Assembly: GCA_022510845.1 (NCBI GenBank)
Contig: JAFLSR010000019.1
Span: forward strand, 1 to 40,282
DNA length: 40,282 nt
Direction: 5' to 3'
From: Treponema sp.
GTDB taxonomy: Bacteria > Spirochaetota > Spirochaetia > Treponematales > Treponemataceae
Shown here: positions 15,660-23,123 of the stretch, piece after piece
Position numbering within the stretch: the stretch's first letter is position 1
Layout: every line of letters starts with the position of its first letter
Made by a program: the position numbers and the translations under genes
Notes under the pieces: generated by a model
The model's input: the letters and a program-made list of their open reading frames with translations, nothing else
What the model was told of the DNA's origin: nothing
Databases searched by the model: none

Positions 15660-17162
15660 TTATGCGAACGGATTTTCATCGCAATAAAGCTGACCGGCAG
15701 GCTTGTTGTAGGCGATGTCGGGCACACCCAAATATTGGAAAATCGTGTACAACGCTTTTCCCACGTGTCCGAACGCCACCGCGCCGTGATGCGGATAATG
15801 CTTTGAAATCAAAACATGGCGATAGAACCTGCCCATTTCTTTGATTGCGAAAATTCCGATTCCGCCGAATGAGCGCGTCGCCACCGGCAGAACTTCGCCT
15901 TGCGCGATGTATGCCTGCAACTGTCCGTCGGCATTCGCGTGCAAGCGGAAGAATGTGATGTCGCCGGAAGCGATGTCGCCTTCCAAAGTGCCGCGCGTAA
16001 AATCGGGCTCGCTGCCTTTCGGCTCAAGCAAGCGATGCTGAATCAACTGGAATTTTATCGCAGGGCAACTCGCGTCGGAAAGACGGCAGAACGGAGTGTT
16101 GCCACAATGGAATCCCATGAATGTGTCGGTGAGTTTGTAGTCGTACTTGCCTTTGATTTCGCTCTGCCACATATCAGACGGAACTGAATTGTTGATGTCG
16201 AGCAAAGTGACAGGACCGCCAGTCACGCAAGTTCCGATGTATTCGGAAAGACCGCCGTAGATGTCCACTTCGCAAGCGACAGGAATTCCTTTTGTAGCAA
16301 GGCGGCTGTTCACATAGCACGGTTCAAATCCAAACGCTTCGGGGAACGCCGGCCAACATTTGTTTGCGAACACAACGTACTCGCGCGCGCCTTTGTTCTT
16401 TTCAGCCCAATCCAAAAGCGTGAGTTCAAACTGAGCCATGCGCGGCAAAAAGTCGGGATACTGATTTCCCTTCGCGCCGAGTTCTTCCGACATTTCCTTC
16501 ACGATTTCTGGAATGCGCGGGTCGTCTTTGTGCGCCTTGTATGAAACAAGCAAATCCAATTCCGAATTTTCCTGAATCTCCACGCCGATGTCGTACAAGC
16601 CTTTGATTGGCGCGTTGCAAGCAAAGAAATCTTGCGGGCGGGGGCCAAACGTAATCACTTTGAGTTTTGAAAGCCCGATAAGCGCGCGCGCCACAGGAAT
16701 GAAATCTTTCATCATCGTGGCAACTTCTTCAGCAGTACCAACAGGATATTCCGGAATGACGGCTTTGAGATGGCGCAAACCCAAATTGTACGAGCAGTTC
16801 AAAACTCCGCAATATGCATCGCCTCGACCGTCAATCAAATTGTCGCCGCGCTCTTCCGCCGCCGCCGCATACATCACAGGGCCATCAAAATTTTTGGCAA
16901 TCAAAGTTTCGGGAGTTTCAGGTCCGAAATTTCCCAAAAAAACACAAAGCGCGTTGCAACCGGCTTTTTTCACATCGTCAATCGCTTTGAGCATATCGAG
17001 TTCGTTTTCCACCGTAACCTTGCATTCGTAAAGTTCCGAAGCATCTCCATACGCCTTGACGATTGCCGCGCGGCGACTTTCCGAAAGCGAGATGATAAAA
17101 CAATCTCGACTCACAGCGATGATTCCCAATTTTACCTGAGGAACATTTCCAATCTTTGCCAT
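15660..17162 (-). CDS. L-fucose/L-arabinose isomerase family protein
   Basis: 500 aa, sugar aldose-ketose isomerase related to FucI. The N-terminal Rossmann-like domain starts VKLGIIAVSRDCF, and the middle holds NALCVFLGNFGPETPETL. The catalytic half has candidate metal ligands in ACEVDIYGGLSEYIG (Glu) and VTLLDINNS (Asp), with GFHCGNTPFC near the substrate pocket. Members interconvert L-fucose/L-fuculose, D-arabinose/D-ribulose or related sugars; the exact sugar cannot be read. The start is ATG 17162 behind CAAGGAG; a longer frame includes promoter sequence. A DUF4867-like gene and a xylulokinase lie upstream on the same strand, and a LacI-type regulator lies downstream. Together they suggest one catabolic pathway for a pentose or 6-deoxyhexose. 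Confidence 0.85.
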   Translation of the reverse strand: MAKIGNVPQVKLGIIAVSRDCFIISLSESRRAAIVKAYGDASELYECKVTVENELDMLKAIDDVKKAGCNALCVFLGNFGPETPETLIAKNFDGPVMYAAAAEERGDNLIDGRGDAYCGVLNCSYNLGLRHLKAVIPEYPVGTAEEVATMMKDFIPVARALIGLSKLKVITFGPRPQDFFACNAPIKGLYDIGVEIQENSELDLLVSYKAHKDDPRIPEIVKEMSEELGAKGNQYPDFLPRMAQFELTLLDWAEKNKGAREYVVFANKCWPAFPEAFGFEPCYVNSRLATKGIPVACEVDIYGGLSEYIGTCVTGGPVTLLDINNSVPSDMWQSEIKGKYDYKLTDTFMGFHCGNTPFCRLSDASCPAIKFQLIQHRLLEPKGSEPDFTRGTLEGDIASGDITFFRLHANADGQLQAYIAQGEVLPVATRSFGGIGIFAIKEMGRFYRHVLISKHYPHHGAVAFGHVGKALYTIFQYLGVPDIAYNKPAGQLYCDENPFA

Positions 17163-17175
17163 AACTACTCCTTGT

Positions 17176-17221
17176 ATAAAAACTAAATTGCAAAATTTCA
17201 ATTTTGCAATTTAGTTTTTAT
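17176..17221. repeat. Long perfect hairpin with TTCAA centre (copy B)
   Basis: 22-bp perfect arms at 17176-17197 and 17200-17221 around TC. It lies directly upstream of the ribosome site of the fucose-isomerase-like gene. Read leftward, the centre supplies TTGAAA (17201-17196) and the proximal end supplies TATACA (17178-17173), spaced 17 bp. The hairpin therefore also contains a promoter-like pair. Confidence 0.88.
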
Positions 17222-17222
17222 G

Positions 17223-17326
17223 CCGCTTCGCAATAAAATGAGAAGCGGTGTCGATATGCAAGTTCGGGCGAAAGCACGAACTTGTCAAGCAAAAAAACTG
17301 GCGACATTTCAGACAGTTTTTTGCTT
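17223..17326. repeat. Hairpin series in the leader of the fucose-isomerase-like gene
   Basis: CCGCTT/AAGCGG at 17223-17228 and 17243-17248. CAAGTTCG/CGAACTTG at 17259-17266 and 17277-17284. A long stem with arms 17287-17300 and 17314-17326 has one bulged A. They lie between the promoter at 17335-17363 and the start codon, so they would be transcribed. Confidence 0.75.
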
Positions 17327-17334
17327 AACTCCTT

Positions 17335-17363
17335 GTTATAAAACTTCAATCGCAAAATTTCAA
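17335..17363 (-). promoter_or_regulatory. Promoter of the fucose-isomerase-like gene
   Basis: Leftward TTGAAA (17363-17358), 17 bp, TATAAC (17340-17335), then AAGGAG. The string from TTGAAA through AAGGAGT is a near copy of the one immediately before ATG 17162, so promoter and ribosome site appear duplicated. This copy leads into hairpins rather than a gene. Confidence 0.55.
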
Positions 17364-17421
17364 TCACGAATTTCGCGACCGACTTTCTGTAATGCGCAAA
17401 ACTTGCGACACAGTTTCAAAA

Positions 17422-18072
17422 TTAAATCGAATTCAAATCGATGTTCTTTCCGTCAAGTCCAACAAAAGCCCCCGCCTTTGCTTCGCTCGTGTCCGCATGG
17501 GCGATGAGCCATTTGTTTGCCGCCCAAAGGAGTTTGTCCTCCGCATCAATTGCATTGAGCGCGGGCTTTTCAAGATTCGTTCCCTTTGGCAAAACAATAA
17601 TCACCCTAAAACCGTCCTGCGAAACTTTGCCGTTTTTGACAGCGTTGCACGGCGCATAATGCAAAGTGGTTTCATAAATCTGCACGACGGTTTTTGCCGG
17701 AACAAAAAACGCTTCCACCGCGTTCGTGTTCAAGCGACCCTTTTTTACGGATTCAAGTTGCGCCAAAAGCAAAACGATGTCGGTTGAAGGAATGTTGAGT
17801 TCGCTTCCGCGATGCCATTCCAAGCAATTCAATTTTGTGTTGAAGCCGTTGCAATATCCAACTTGAATCGGCATTCCGCCATAAGCGTTCGTTGAAAACT
17901 GCTTCGCAACAGGAAGCGATTCAAGTGCAGAATCGCTCGGCAAATAAATCGTTTTGTCGGAAGGCTTTTCAGTTGTGTCGTCCAATTTTTTCAGCAAATC
18001 ATCCACATCATAGCCGCGCAAAACTTTTCCATAGCGTTCAAACTTTTTGCTGAACACAGATTTTATTTTCAT
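17422..18072 (-). CDS. DUF4867-like protein of the sugar locus
   Basis: 216 aa, soluble, no signal peptide. The opening MKIKSVFSKKFERYGKVLRGYDV, the middle YGGMPIQVGYCNGFNTKLNCLEWHRGSELN and the end AHADTSEAKAGAFVGLDGKNID resemble the DUF4867 family, which I recall as a companion of fucose/arabinose isomerase genes; I could not confirm this by search. The spacing of His, Glu and Gln in the middle (LEWHRGSEL) suggests a cupin-like fold and thus perhaps a sugar epimerase, isomerase or mutarotase. It starts at ATG 18072 behind AGGAGTGAG. It is transcribed leftward between the xylulokinase and the isomerase. No catalytic role is established. Confidence 0.65.
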   Translation of the reverse strand: MKIKSVFSKKFERYGKVLRGYDVDDLLKKLDDTTEKPSDKTIYLPSDSALESLPVAKQFSTNAYGGMPIQVGYCNGFNTKLNCLEWHRGSELNIPSTDIVLLLAQLESVKKGRLNTNAVEAFFVPAKTVVQIYETTLHYAPCNAVKNGKVSQDGFRVIIVLPKGTNLEKPALNAIDAEDKLLWAANKWLIAHADTSEAKAGAFVGLDGKNIDLNSI

Positions 18073-18187
18073 AACTCACTCCTATTAAATCAAAACGATT
18101 CCAAAACACGCAATTCTTTCGCGCACATTGATGCCGAAAGTTTTCAAAAACATCAAGCCACATTTACGCGATTTTTTCATTTCAATT

Positions 18188-19711
18188 TTACAATCCAGCC
18201 AATTCCGAAAAATTATTTTTGAGCGCGGGATAAAGCGCACGATACACTTTGTAGAATTTTTCGTATTCCGCGCTGTTCTGTGAAATCGGATTTTGCGGCG
18301 GATTCGTTTTTATCACGGCGGCGCATCCATCTTGCACGCTCGAATAAACGCCCGTTCCCGCGCCAGCAAGAATGGCGACACCCAAAGCCGGCCCTTCCTT
18401 GGAAACCACAGTTTTCACAGGACAGCCATACACATCCGCCAGCATCTGCCGCCAAAGCGCGCTCGAACCGCCGCCGCCGCACGCGAGCATTTCATTTATA
18501 GAAACTCCCATCTCGCGCAAAACTTCCACGCTGTCACGCTGACTGAATGTTACCCCCTCCATCACGGCGCGAAGCAAATGCTGCCTCGTGTGCATTGCAG
18601 AAAGCCCAAAAAACACTCCGCGACAATTCGGGTCAAGATGCGGCGTACGTTCGCCCATGAGATAAGGCAAATACAAAAGCCTGTCGCTTCCGATGGGAAT
18701 CTCTTCGGCCTGCTTGTCCATCAAAAAATACGGGTCTTTTTTCATTCCAGCCGCGGCAATCATTTCCTCATGGCAGAAATTGTCGCGAAACCACTTGAGC
18801 GAAAGCCCTGCCCCTTGCGTAACGCCCATGACGTGCCACGCGCCAGGAACGGCGCAGCAAAAAGTATGCACGCGGCCTTTCGGGTCAATGCTCAATTTTG
18901 AAGTGTGCGCAAATACAACGCCGCTCGTTCCAATCGTAGTAAAAGCCTTTCCGTCCAAAACCGTGCCCGTTCCAACCGCAGCCGCCGCATTGTCGCCCGC
19001 GCCACCTACGACCACCGTGCCTTCTGCAAGCCCGCTCAAATCCGAAGCGGCCTTTGTAATCTTGCCAGTAATTTCAGGCGACTCGTAAACCTTCCCCAAA
19101 AGTGCCTTGTCAATTTGAAGCGCGTCCAAAACCTGTTCGGACCATTTCCGGTTCGGCACATCGAGCAACTGCATTCCGCTCGCGTCGCTTACTTCGGTTG
19201 CGAATTCGCCAGTGAGTTTGTATCGAATGAAATCCTTGGGCAAAAGAATGTGCGCGCATTTTTCGTAAATCTCAGGCTCGTTATTTTTTACCCACATTAT
19301 TTTTGAAGCGGTAAATCCGGTGAGCGCAGGATTCGCAGTGATTTTTATCAGATTTTCCGCGCCCACTTTTTGCGTGATTTCATCGCATTCCTTGGCAGTG
19401 CGCTGATCGCACCAAATAATCGACTTGCGCAAAACATTCCCGGATTTGTCGAGCATCACGAGGCCGTGCATTTGCCCAGAAAGCCCCACGCCCTTTATTT
19501 CACTCGCGGAAATTCCAGCCTTCGCAATCACGGCTTTTGTCGTGCCGCAAACCGCATTCCACCAATCAAGCGGGTCTTGCTCCGCCCAACCGTTCTGCGG
19601 CTGATAAAGCGGATATTCAATTGTGCAAGATGCCATCACCGAGCCATCTTCCGCAAACAAGACCGTTTTCGTTCCAGAAGTTCCAAGGTCAACGCCGATT
19701 AAATACGCCAT
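18188..19711 (-). CDS. xylB: Xylulokinase (FGGY-family sugar kinase)
   Basis: 507 aa. Phosphorylates D-xylulose or a similar ketose made by an isomerase. The FGGY fold starts GVDLGTSGTKTVLF (ATP phosphate loop). It continues with the xylulokinase-type GLSGQMHGLVMLD and IIWCDQRTAKECDEI, the family signature region LPYLMGERTPHLDPNCRGVFFGL, and the adenosine motif ACGGGGSSALWRQMLADVYG. The start is ATG 19711 behind TTGGAGAA. It is the first gene of the leftward run xylB-DUF4867-isomerase-LacI and has its own strong promoter with a palindrome at the transcription start. Because the partner isomerase is fucose/arabinose-like, the true substrate could be ribulose, fuculose or xylulose. Confidence 0.93.
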   Translation of the reverse strand: MAYLIGVDLGTSGTKTVLFAEDGSVMASCTIEYPLYQPQNGWAEQDPLDWWNAVCGTTKAVIAKAGISASEIKGVGLSGQMHGLVMLDKSGNVLRKSIIWCDQRTAKECDEITQKVGAENLIKITANPALTGFTASKIMWVKNNEPEIYEKCAHILLPKDFIRYKLTGEFATEVSDASGMQLLDVPNRKWSEQVLDALQIDKALLGKVYESPEITGKITKAASDLSGLAEGTVVVGGAGDNAAAAVGTGTVLDGKAFTTIGTSGVVFAHTSKLSIDPKGRVHTFCCAVPGAWHVMGVTQGAGLSLKWFRDNFCHEEMIAAAGMKKDPYFLMDKQAEEIPIGSDRLLYLPYLMGERTPHLDPNCRGVFFGLSAMHTRQHLLRAVMEGVTFSQRDSVEVLREMGVSINEMLACGGGGSSALWRQMLADVYGCPVKTVVSKEGPALGVAILAGAGTGVYSSVQDGCAAVIKTNPPQNPISQNSAEYEKFYKVYRALYPALKNNFSELAGL

Positions 19712-19732
19712 AAATTCTCCAAAATCACACTT

Positions 19733-19754
19733 TTACCGTGCTCGAGCACGGTAA
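19733..19754. promoter_or_regulatory. Perfect 22-bp operator-like palindrome at the xylB start site
   Basis: TTACCGTGCTC-GAGCACGGTAA is a perfect palindrome with a central CG, as in many LacI-family operators. It covers the predicted transcription start, 6 nt beyond the -10 box, so bound repressor would block initiation. The LacI-type protein at 14469-15497 is the obvious candidate ligand. Confidence 0.7.
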
Positions 19755-19759
19755 TTTCA

Positions 19760-19788
19760 ATGTTAATGCTATTTTAAAATTTTGTCAA
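19760..19788 (-). promoter_or_regulatory. xylB promoter
   Basis: Leftward TTGACA (19788-19783), a 17-bp spacer and TAACAT (19765-19760). The start is predicted near 19753 inside the palindrome. The leader is about 40 nt. Confidence 0.72.
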
Positions 19789-19799
19789 CAAGAAATTCA

Positions 19800-20057
19800 T
19801 CCCGCGCAAATCAAAAATAACGAAATTCGCATTTTAGAATTTATATCATTTGGGCGGCTTTTTGCTTGCGCAAAAACCAGGTGTTGCGCACTTCGCCGAT
19901 TTCCGGCTCATTCCTTCGTAGCACTTCGTGCTACCTTCGGAACTGCCTGCGGCAGGTGCTACACCCCTTGCCGCAAAAAACGCTTTTTGCATTAAAAAAA
20001 TTGGCAGCCAAAACTAGCCGCCAATTTTCAACGCCTGCGAATTCTCCAAAATCAAAT
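19800..20057. other. Gene-free stretch between xylB promoter and MIF gene
   Basis: This is the rest of the 346-base gap. It holds GTAGCAC/GTGCTAC (19918-19924, 19928-19934), CTGCC/GGCAG (19943-19947, 19951-19955) and a second GTGCTAC at 19956-19962. No coding region with a ribosome site is seen. Confidence 0.5.
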
Positions 20058-20399
20058 CTAGAAGTTGCTACCATTCCATCCCCAATCTTTGTAGCCCTGA
20101 TAAGTGATGTAAACTCCATCGCCCGGAATGTCGAGATGGCGTTTTAGGATGTCGCAGATTTCCGCCGACATTTTCCTCGACTGCCCGCTGTCGATTTGAC
20201 CGAGCGCGCTCACTTCAACAAACGCACCGCGCTCCAATTTTTTTCCGCCAAGATAAATCGTGGCGTTTTCCTCAAGGCAAACCATCAGATAAGTTTCGCC
20301 CTTACCCATAATTGAAATCGCTTTTCCAAAATCGGCTTTGAGCGCGTCCTTTTTTTCCGCATCAAGTGGAACGGAAAATTTAGCATTGATACAAGGCAT
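20058..20399 (-). CDS. MIF-like tautomerase
   Basis: 113 aa, a homologue of macrophage migration inhibitory factor / phenylpyruvate tautomerase. After removal of Met the chain starts with Pro1 (PCINAKF), the catalytic base. Lys32 and Tyr36 fall at MIF positions (MGKGETY). The tail VYITYQGYKDWGWNGSNF matches VYINYYDM...GWNNSTF of animal MIF, with Trp and terminal Phe kept. The Cys-x-x-Cys redox motif of human MIF is absent, and Asn97 is a Thr. It starts at ATG 20399 behind TAAGGAGGA. A long perfect hairpin lies immediately upstream of the ribosome site. It reads leftward towards the sugar genes but is 346 nt from xylB and likely separate. Proteins of this family can act on host cells when released; that role here is speculation. 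Confidence 0.88.
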   Translation of the reverse strand: MPCINAKFSVPLDAEKKDALKADFGKAISIMGKGETYLMVCLEENATIYLGGKKLERGAFVEVSALGQIDSGQSRKMSAEICDILKRHLDIPGDGVYITYQGYKDWGWNGSNF

Positions 20400-20415
20400 T
20401 TCTTCCTCCTTAATT

Positions 20416-20459
20416 TTTTCAATATGTGCAGAAATTTCAATTTCTGCACATATTGAAAA
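20416..20459. repeat. Long perfect hairpin with TTCAA centre (copy C)
   Basis: Perfect 21-bp arms at 20416-20436 and 20439-20459 around TC. The outer TTTTCAA and inner CAGAAATT are the same as copy A, but the six middle base pairs differ and remain complementary. It ends just upstream of the MIF ribosome site. The flank TTGAAAACGCG is also shared with copy A. Confidence 0.9.
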
Positions 20460-20554
20460 CGCGCTCTTTTATCTTACTCCGAATTCATTTTAAAATAAAA
20501 TCCGAATTTTCGCAAGCAAAAAATAAAGTGGAAGAGTCCGAATCAACTTCACGC

Positions 20555-20583
20555 TTGCAAGGAACACGATTTTCAGATAGAAT
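20555..20583 (+). promoter_or_regulatory. purO-like gene promoter
   Basis: TTGCAA (20555-20560), a 17-bp spacer and TAGAAT (20578-20583). Transcription would start near 20590, giving a leader of about 57 nt. That leader includes a small hairpin (ACCG 20613-20616 with CGGT 20623-20626) and the string shared with ppk1. Confidence 0.65.
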
Positions 20584-20646
20584 GAAATTGCAAAAAACGC
20601 GCTTCACCACGAACCGCTAACACGGTGTTTATAAAAAGGAGATAAT

Positions 20647-21363
20647 ATGAAAACTGAAATTTTGACTTCCGCAATTTCCCGAACCACGTATCCGGGACGC
20701 GGAATTGTTTTGGGAAAAAGCCCCAACGGAAAATTCGCCGTGGCAGCATACTTCATCATGGGACGAAGCGAAAACAGCCGCAACAGGATTTTCGTTGAAG
20801 ACGGCGAAGGCATCCGCACCCAAGCGTTCGAGCCTTCCAAAATGACCGACCCGAGCCTGATAATTTATTCTCCAGTCCGCGTTTGGGGCAACCGCACAAT
20901 CATCACGAACGGCGACCAAACCGACACGATTTACGACGGCTTCGAAAACGACCTGACTTTTGAACAAGCCCTGCGCGCGCGCGAATTCGAAAACGACGCG
21001 CCGAATTTCACGCCGCGAATTTCAGGCGTGATGAACATCCACGACGGCGTTTACAACTACGCGCTTTCGATTTTAAAAAGCGATGGCGGCTCGCCGCAAA
21101 GTTGCCAGCGTTTCGCGTTTGCCTACACGAACCCGCCGCAAGGAAAGGGCCATTTTTTGCACACATATTTGGGCGACGGCACCCCCCTCCCAAGTTTTGA
21201 AGGCGAACCACTTCCAGTCGAAATCGCGACAGATAAAATCGATGACTTCACCGATTCAATTTGGAATGCGCTGAACGCCGAAAACAAAATCTCGCTTTTC
21301 ACGCGCTTCATTGAAATTGCCTCGGGAAAATTCGAATCGCGAATCATCAACAAAAACAAATAA
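20647..21363 (+). CDS. purO: IMP cyclohydrolase, PurO-like
   Basis: 238 aa. Predicted to close FAICAR to IMP in the last step of purine synthesis. The segment SRTTYPGRGIVLGKSPNGKF followed by AAYFIMGRSENSRNRIF is typical of the archaeal-type PurO family, which some clostridia and treponemes carry instead of a PurH cyclohydrolase domain. The later part has NIHDGVYNYALSILKSDG and QRFAFAYTNPPQGKGHFLHTYLGDG. It starts at ATG 20647 behind AAAAAGGAGA. It is transcribed alone, with a strong terminator directly after the stop. No other purine genes are in the window; the pyrimidine pair lies 850 nt away. Confidence 0.85.
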   Translation: MKTEILTSAISRTTYPGRGIVLGKSPNGKFAVAAYFIMGRSENSRNRIFVEDGEGIRTQAFEPSKMTDPSLIIYSPVRVWGNRTIITNGDQTDTIYDGFENDLTFEQALRAREFENDAPNFTPRISGVMNIHDGVYNYALSILKSDGGSPQSCQRFAFAYTNPPQGKGHFLHTYLGDGTPLPSFEGEPLPVEIATDKIDDFTDSIWNALNAENKISLFTRFIEIASGKFESRIINKNK

Positions 21364-21400
21364 AAAAATATACCCCATACAAGTATGGGGTATATTTTTT
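21363..21400. terminator. Bidirectional terminator after purO
   Basis: 18-bp arms at 21363-21380 and 21383-21400, A-tract on one side and T-tract on the other. The core ATACCCCATAC-AA-GTATGGGGTAT forms the stem. It serves the rightward purO-like gene and probably the leftward lipoprotein gene. The same 24-bp palindrome appears inside the pyrK-pyrD gene. Confidence 0.9.
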
Positions 21401-21477
21401 GGTAAAAAGCAAAATTAAAGTTGCCGGCTGTTTTTCACCGCCAACTTTAACCCCCTCCCACATAAGAAAAATGCAGA

Positions 21478-21936
21478 TTATTTTACACTTTCAACATCTT
21501 CAGCAAAGTCATAAGTATATGCTCCCAATGTGGCAAAAGTGACCGTAGCTTTTACTGCGTAATACGGACCGGAACTTTTTTCACCTTGGTCATTGCCGGG
21601 ATCATATTGGCGGCTTTTTACAACTACAGTTCCCTTTTCTGTTTTGTCACCAATTGTAACAGTTACCGTAGTACCGCCTTTAATCTCAGTCTTTGTACTG
21701 CCTTCCCAAGTTCCTTTGGCCTTCTTTCCGTTTTGATCAGTTGCTTCCAGCTTACCATCGTCTTTAAACGTTATGCCCAAATACGTCGCGCCGGTTTGCC
21801 GACCATCAAAATGCGCAATCAATCTGCCGCCGCCAAACATATTGCCAACCAGCTCACCAATACTTACGCACGATGTCACACCCAAGAGCCCTACCAATAT
21901 GGCAAAAACTGCCAAACCATTTTTGAATCTTTTCAT
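21478..21936 (-). CDS. Small lipoprotein
   Basis: 152 aa. Signal sequence MKRFKNGLAVFAILVGLLG followed by lipobox GVTSC, so the mature protein starts with a lipidated Cys and is membrane-anchored. The mature region includes FGGGRLIAHFDGRQTGATYLGITFKDDGKLEATDQNG and repeats of Thr/Val beta-strand character. A strand-rich lipocalin-like or META-like small barrel is possible, but no family is recognised. It starts at ATG 21936 with AGGAGGAATC upstream. Its promoter spacer contains ten G residues, which points to on/off or graded expression (see promoter entry). That pattern is typical of surface-exposed, immune-selected proteins. Confidence 0.85.
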   Translation of the reverse strand: MKRFKNGLAVFAILVGLLGVTSCVSIGELVGNMFGGGRLIAHFDGRQTGATYLGITFKDDGKLEATDQNGKKAKGTWEGSTKTEIKGGTTVTVTIGDKTEKGTVVVKSRQYDPGNDQGEKSSGPYYAVKATVTFATLGAYTYDFAEDVESVK

Positions 21937-21971
21937 AAGATTCCTCCTAAAAAAATAAAATACGATTTTTC

Positions 21972-22003
21972 ATTATAATCTACCCCCCCCCCATCCGTGT
22001 CAA
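21972..22003 (-). promoter_or_regulatory. Lipoprotein promoter with G10 tract in the spacer
   Basis: Leftward TTGACA (22003-21998) and TATAAT (21977-21972) are both perfect but 20 bp apart. Ten of those 20 are an unbroken G run (C10 at 21983-21992 on the + strand). Loss of three Gs would give the ideal 17. Slipped-strand length change would tune or switch transcription. Confidence 0.8.
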
Positions 22004-22202
22004 TAGGTTTTTCGATTTTTTTTGAATTTTTTTTGCAGGGGAAATTCTTCCTTAAATTCTGCAACGACGCGAAAATTCTCAGCAGATGATGAGTTTTGAA
22101 AGAAAATTCGCAGTTCAAAATTGCGGCGCGAATGAAGCGAATTTTTTTTTTCGTGTTTTTTCACCTTGTCCGCCGCCCCTTTATCATTTCGCATTTTTCT
22201 GT

Positions 22203-22208
22203 TATAAT
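22203..22208 (+). promoter_or_regulatory. pyrF -10 box, predicted leaderless
   Basis: TATAAT ends 6 nt before ATG 22215, the same geometry as proS. The -35 region (around TTTATC, 22180-22185) is weak. No Shine-Dalgarno is visible. Confidence 0.55.
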
Positions 22209-22214
22209 GAAAAT

Positions 22215-23123
22215 ATGAAACACAAAATGCAAATCTTGCAGGAAGCGGCTCAAAGCAAAGGCCCGCTATGCATCGGTTTGGACACCGATCCTTCTTACAT
22301 TCCACAAAACATCTTGGAAAAATTCCCCTCCCCTGCCTCGGCAGTGCTCGCCTACAACAAAGCCATCTTGGAGCGCGTTGCCCGCGATGAAAGCGCGTGC
22401 TGCTTTAAAATTCAGGCGGCGTATTACGAAGCGATGGGCTTGCAAGGAATGGAAGCGTTTTCGCAAACCTTGCAGATGGTGCGCAACGCGGGCTTTGTCG
22501 CAATAAGCGACATAAAGCGGGGGGATATTGCGGCAAGCGCGCAAGCGTATGCACGCGCACATTTTTCGGGCGATTTTGAAACCGACATCATCACCGTGAA
22601 TCCTTACATGGGATTTGACACGCTCGAACCCTTTACGCAGATGTGCGTATCGCAAAAAAAAGGTGCGTTTGTTTTGTTGCGCACTTCCAATCCTGGTGCC
22701 GCCGACATTGAACAAAAAGATTTGGTGCAAGGGGGGCGCGTTCTCGATTGCGTGGGCGCAGAATTGAATCGCATTTTGGAAAACACCGAATCCAATTTTC
22801 CAGAACAGACTTGCTCGTGCGTAGGCGCGGTCGTTGGATGTACGCACAAAGACGATGCCGCTTTTCTTCGCAAAGCATATCCAAAAATTTTCTTTTTGAT
22901 TCCGGGATACGGCGCACAAGGAGGCGATGCCGAAATCTGCGCTACACTTTTGCAAGAGGTAGGCGGCGTGGTGAATTCAAGTCGAGGAATTTTGTGCGCG
23001 TACAAAAAAGATTCTTCGCTCGCTGAAAAAATGGCGGCCGCCGCCCTCACCATCGAAGACATCGCAGAAAGCGCATCTCGCGCCGCGCTCGCAAGCAAAA
23101 AAGATTTAATGAGGTTTGTATGA
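22215..23123 (+). CDS. pyrF: Orotidine 5'-phosphate decarboxylase (type 2)
   Basis: 302 aa. Makes UMP from OMP. The N-terminal PLCIGLDTDPSYIP and the middle CFKIQAAYYEAMGLQGMEA are typical of the longer PyrF type 2 group. The catalytic loop AISDIKRGDIAASAQAYA carries the Lys-Asp pair (D-x-K-R-x-D). The phosphate-binding end is FLIPGYGAQGGD and VNSSRGILCAY. ATG 22215 is favoured by the family start and the -10 box 6 nt upstream; extra in-frame residues before it are not protein-like. The gene overlaps the next one by ATGA, so the two are coupled. Confidence 0.95.
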   Translation: MKHKMQILQEAAQSKGPLCIGLDTDPSYIPQNILEKFPSPASAVLAYNKAILERVARDESACCFKIQAAYYEAMGLQGMEAFSQTLQMVRNAGFVAISDIKRGDIAASAQAYARAHFSGDFETDIITVNPYMGFDTLEPFTQMCVSQKKGAFVLLRTSNPGAADIEQKDLVQGGRVLDCVGAELNRILENTESNFPEQTCSCVGAVVGCTHKDDAAFLRKAYPKIFFLIPGYGAQGGDAEICATLLQEVGGVVNSSRGILCAYKKDSSLAEKMAAAALTIEDIAESASRAALASKKDLMRFV

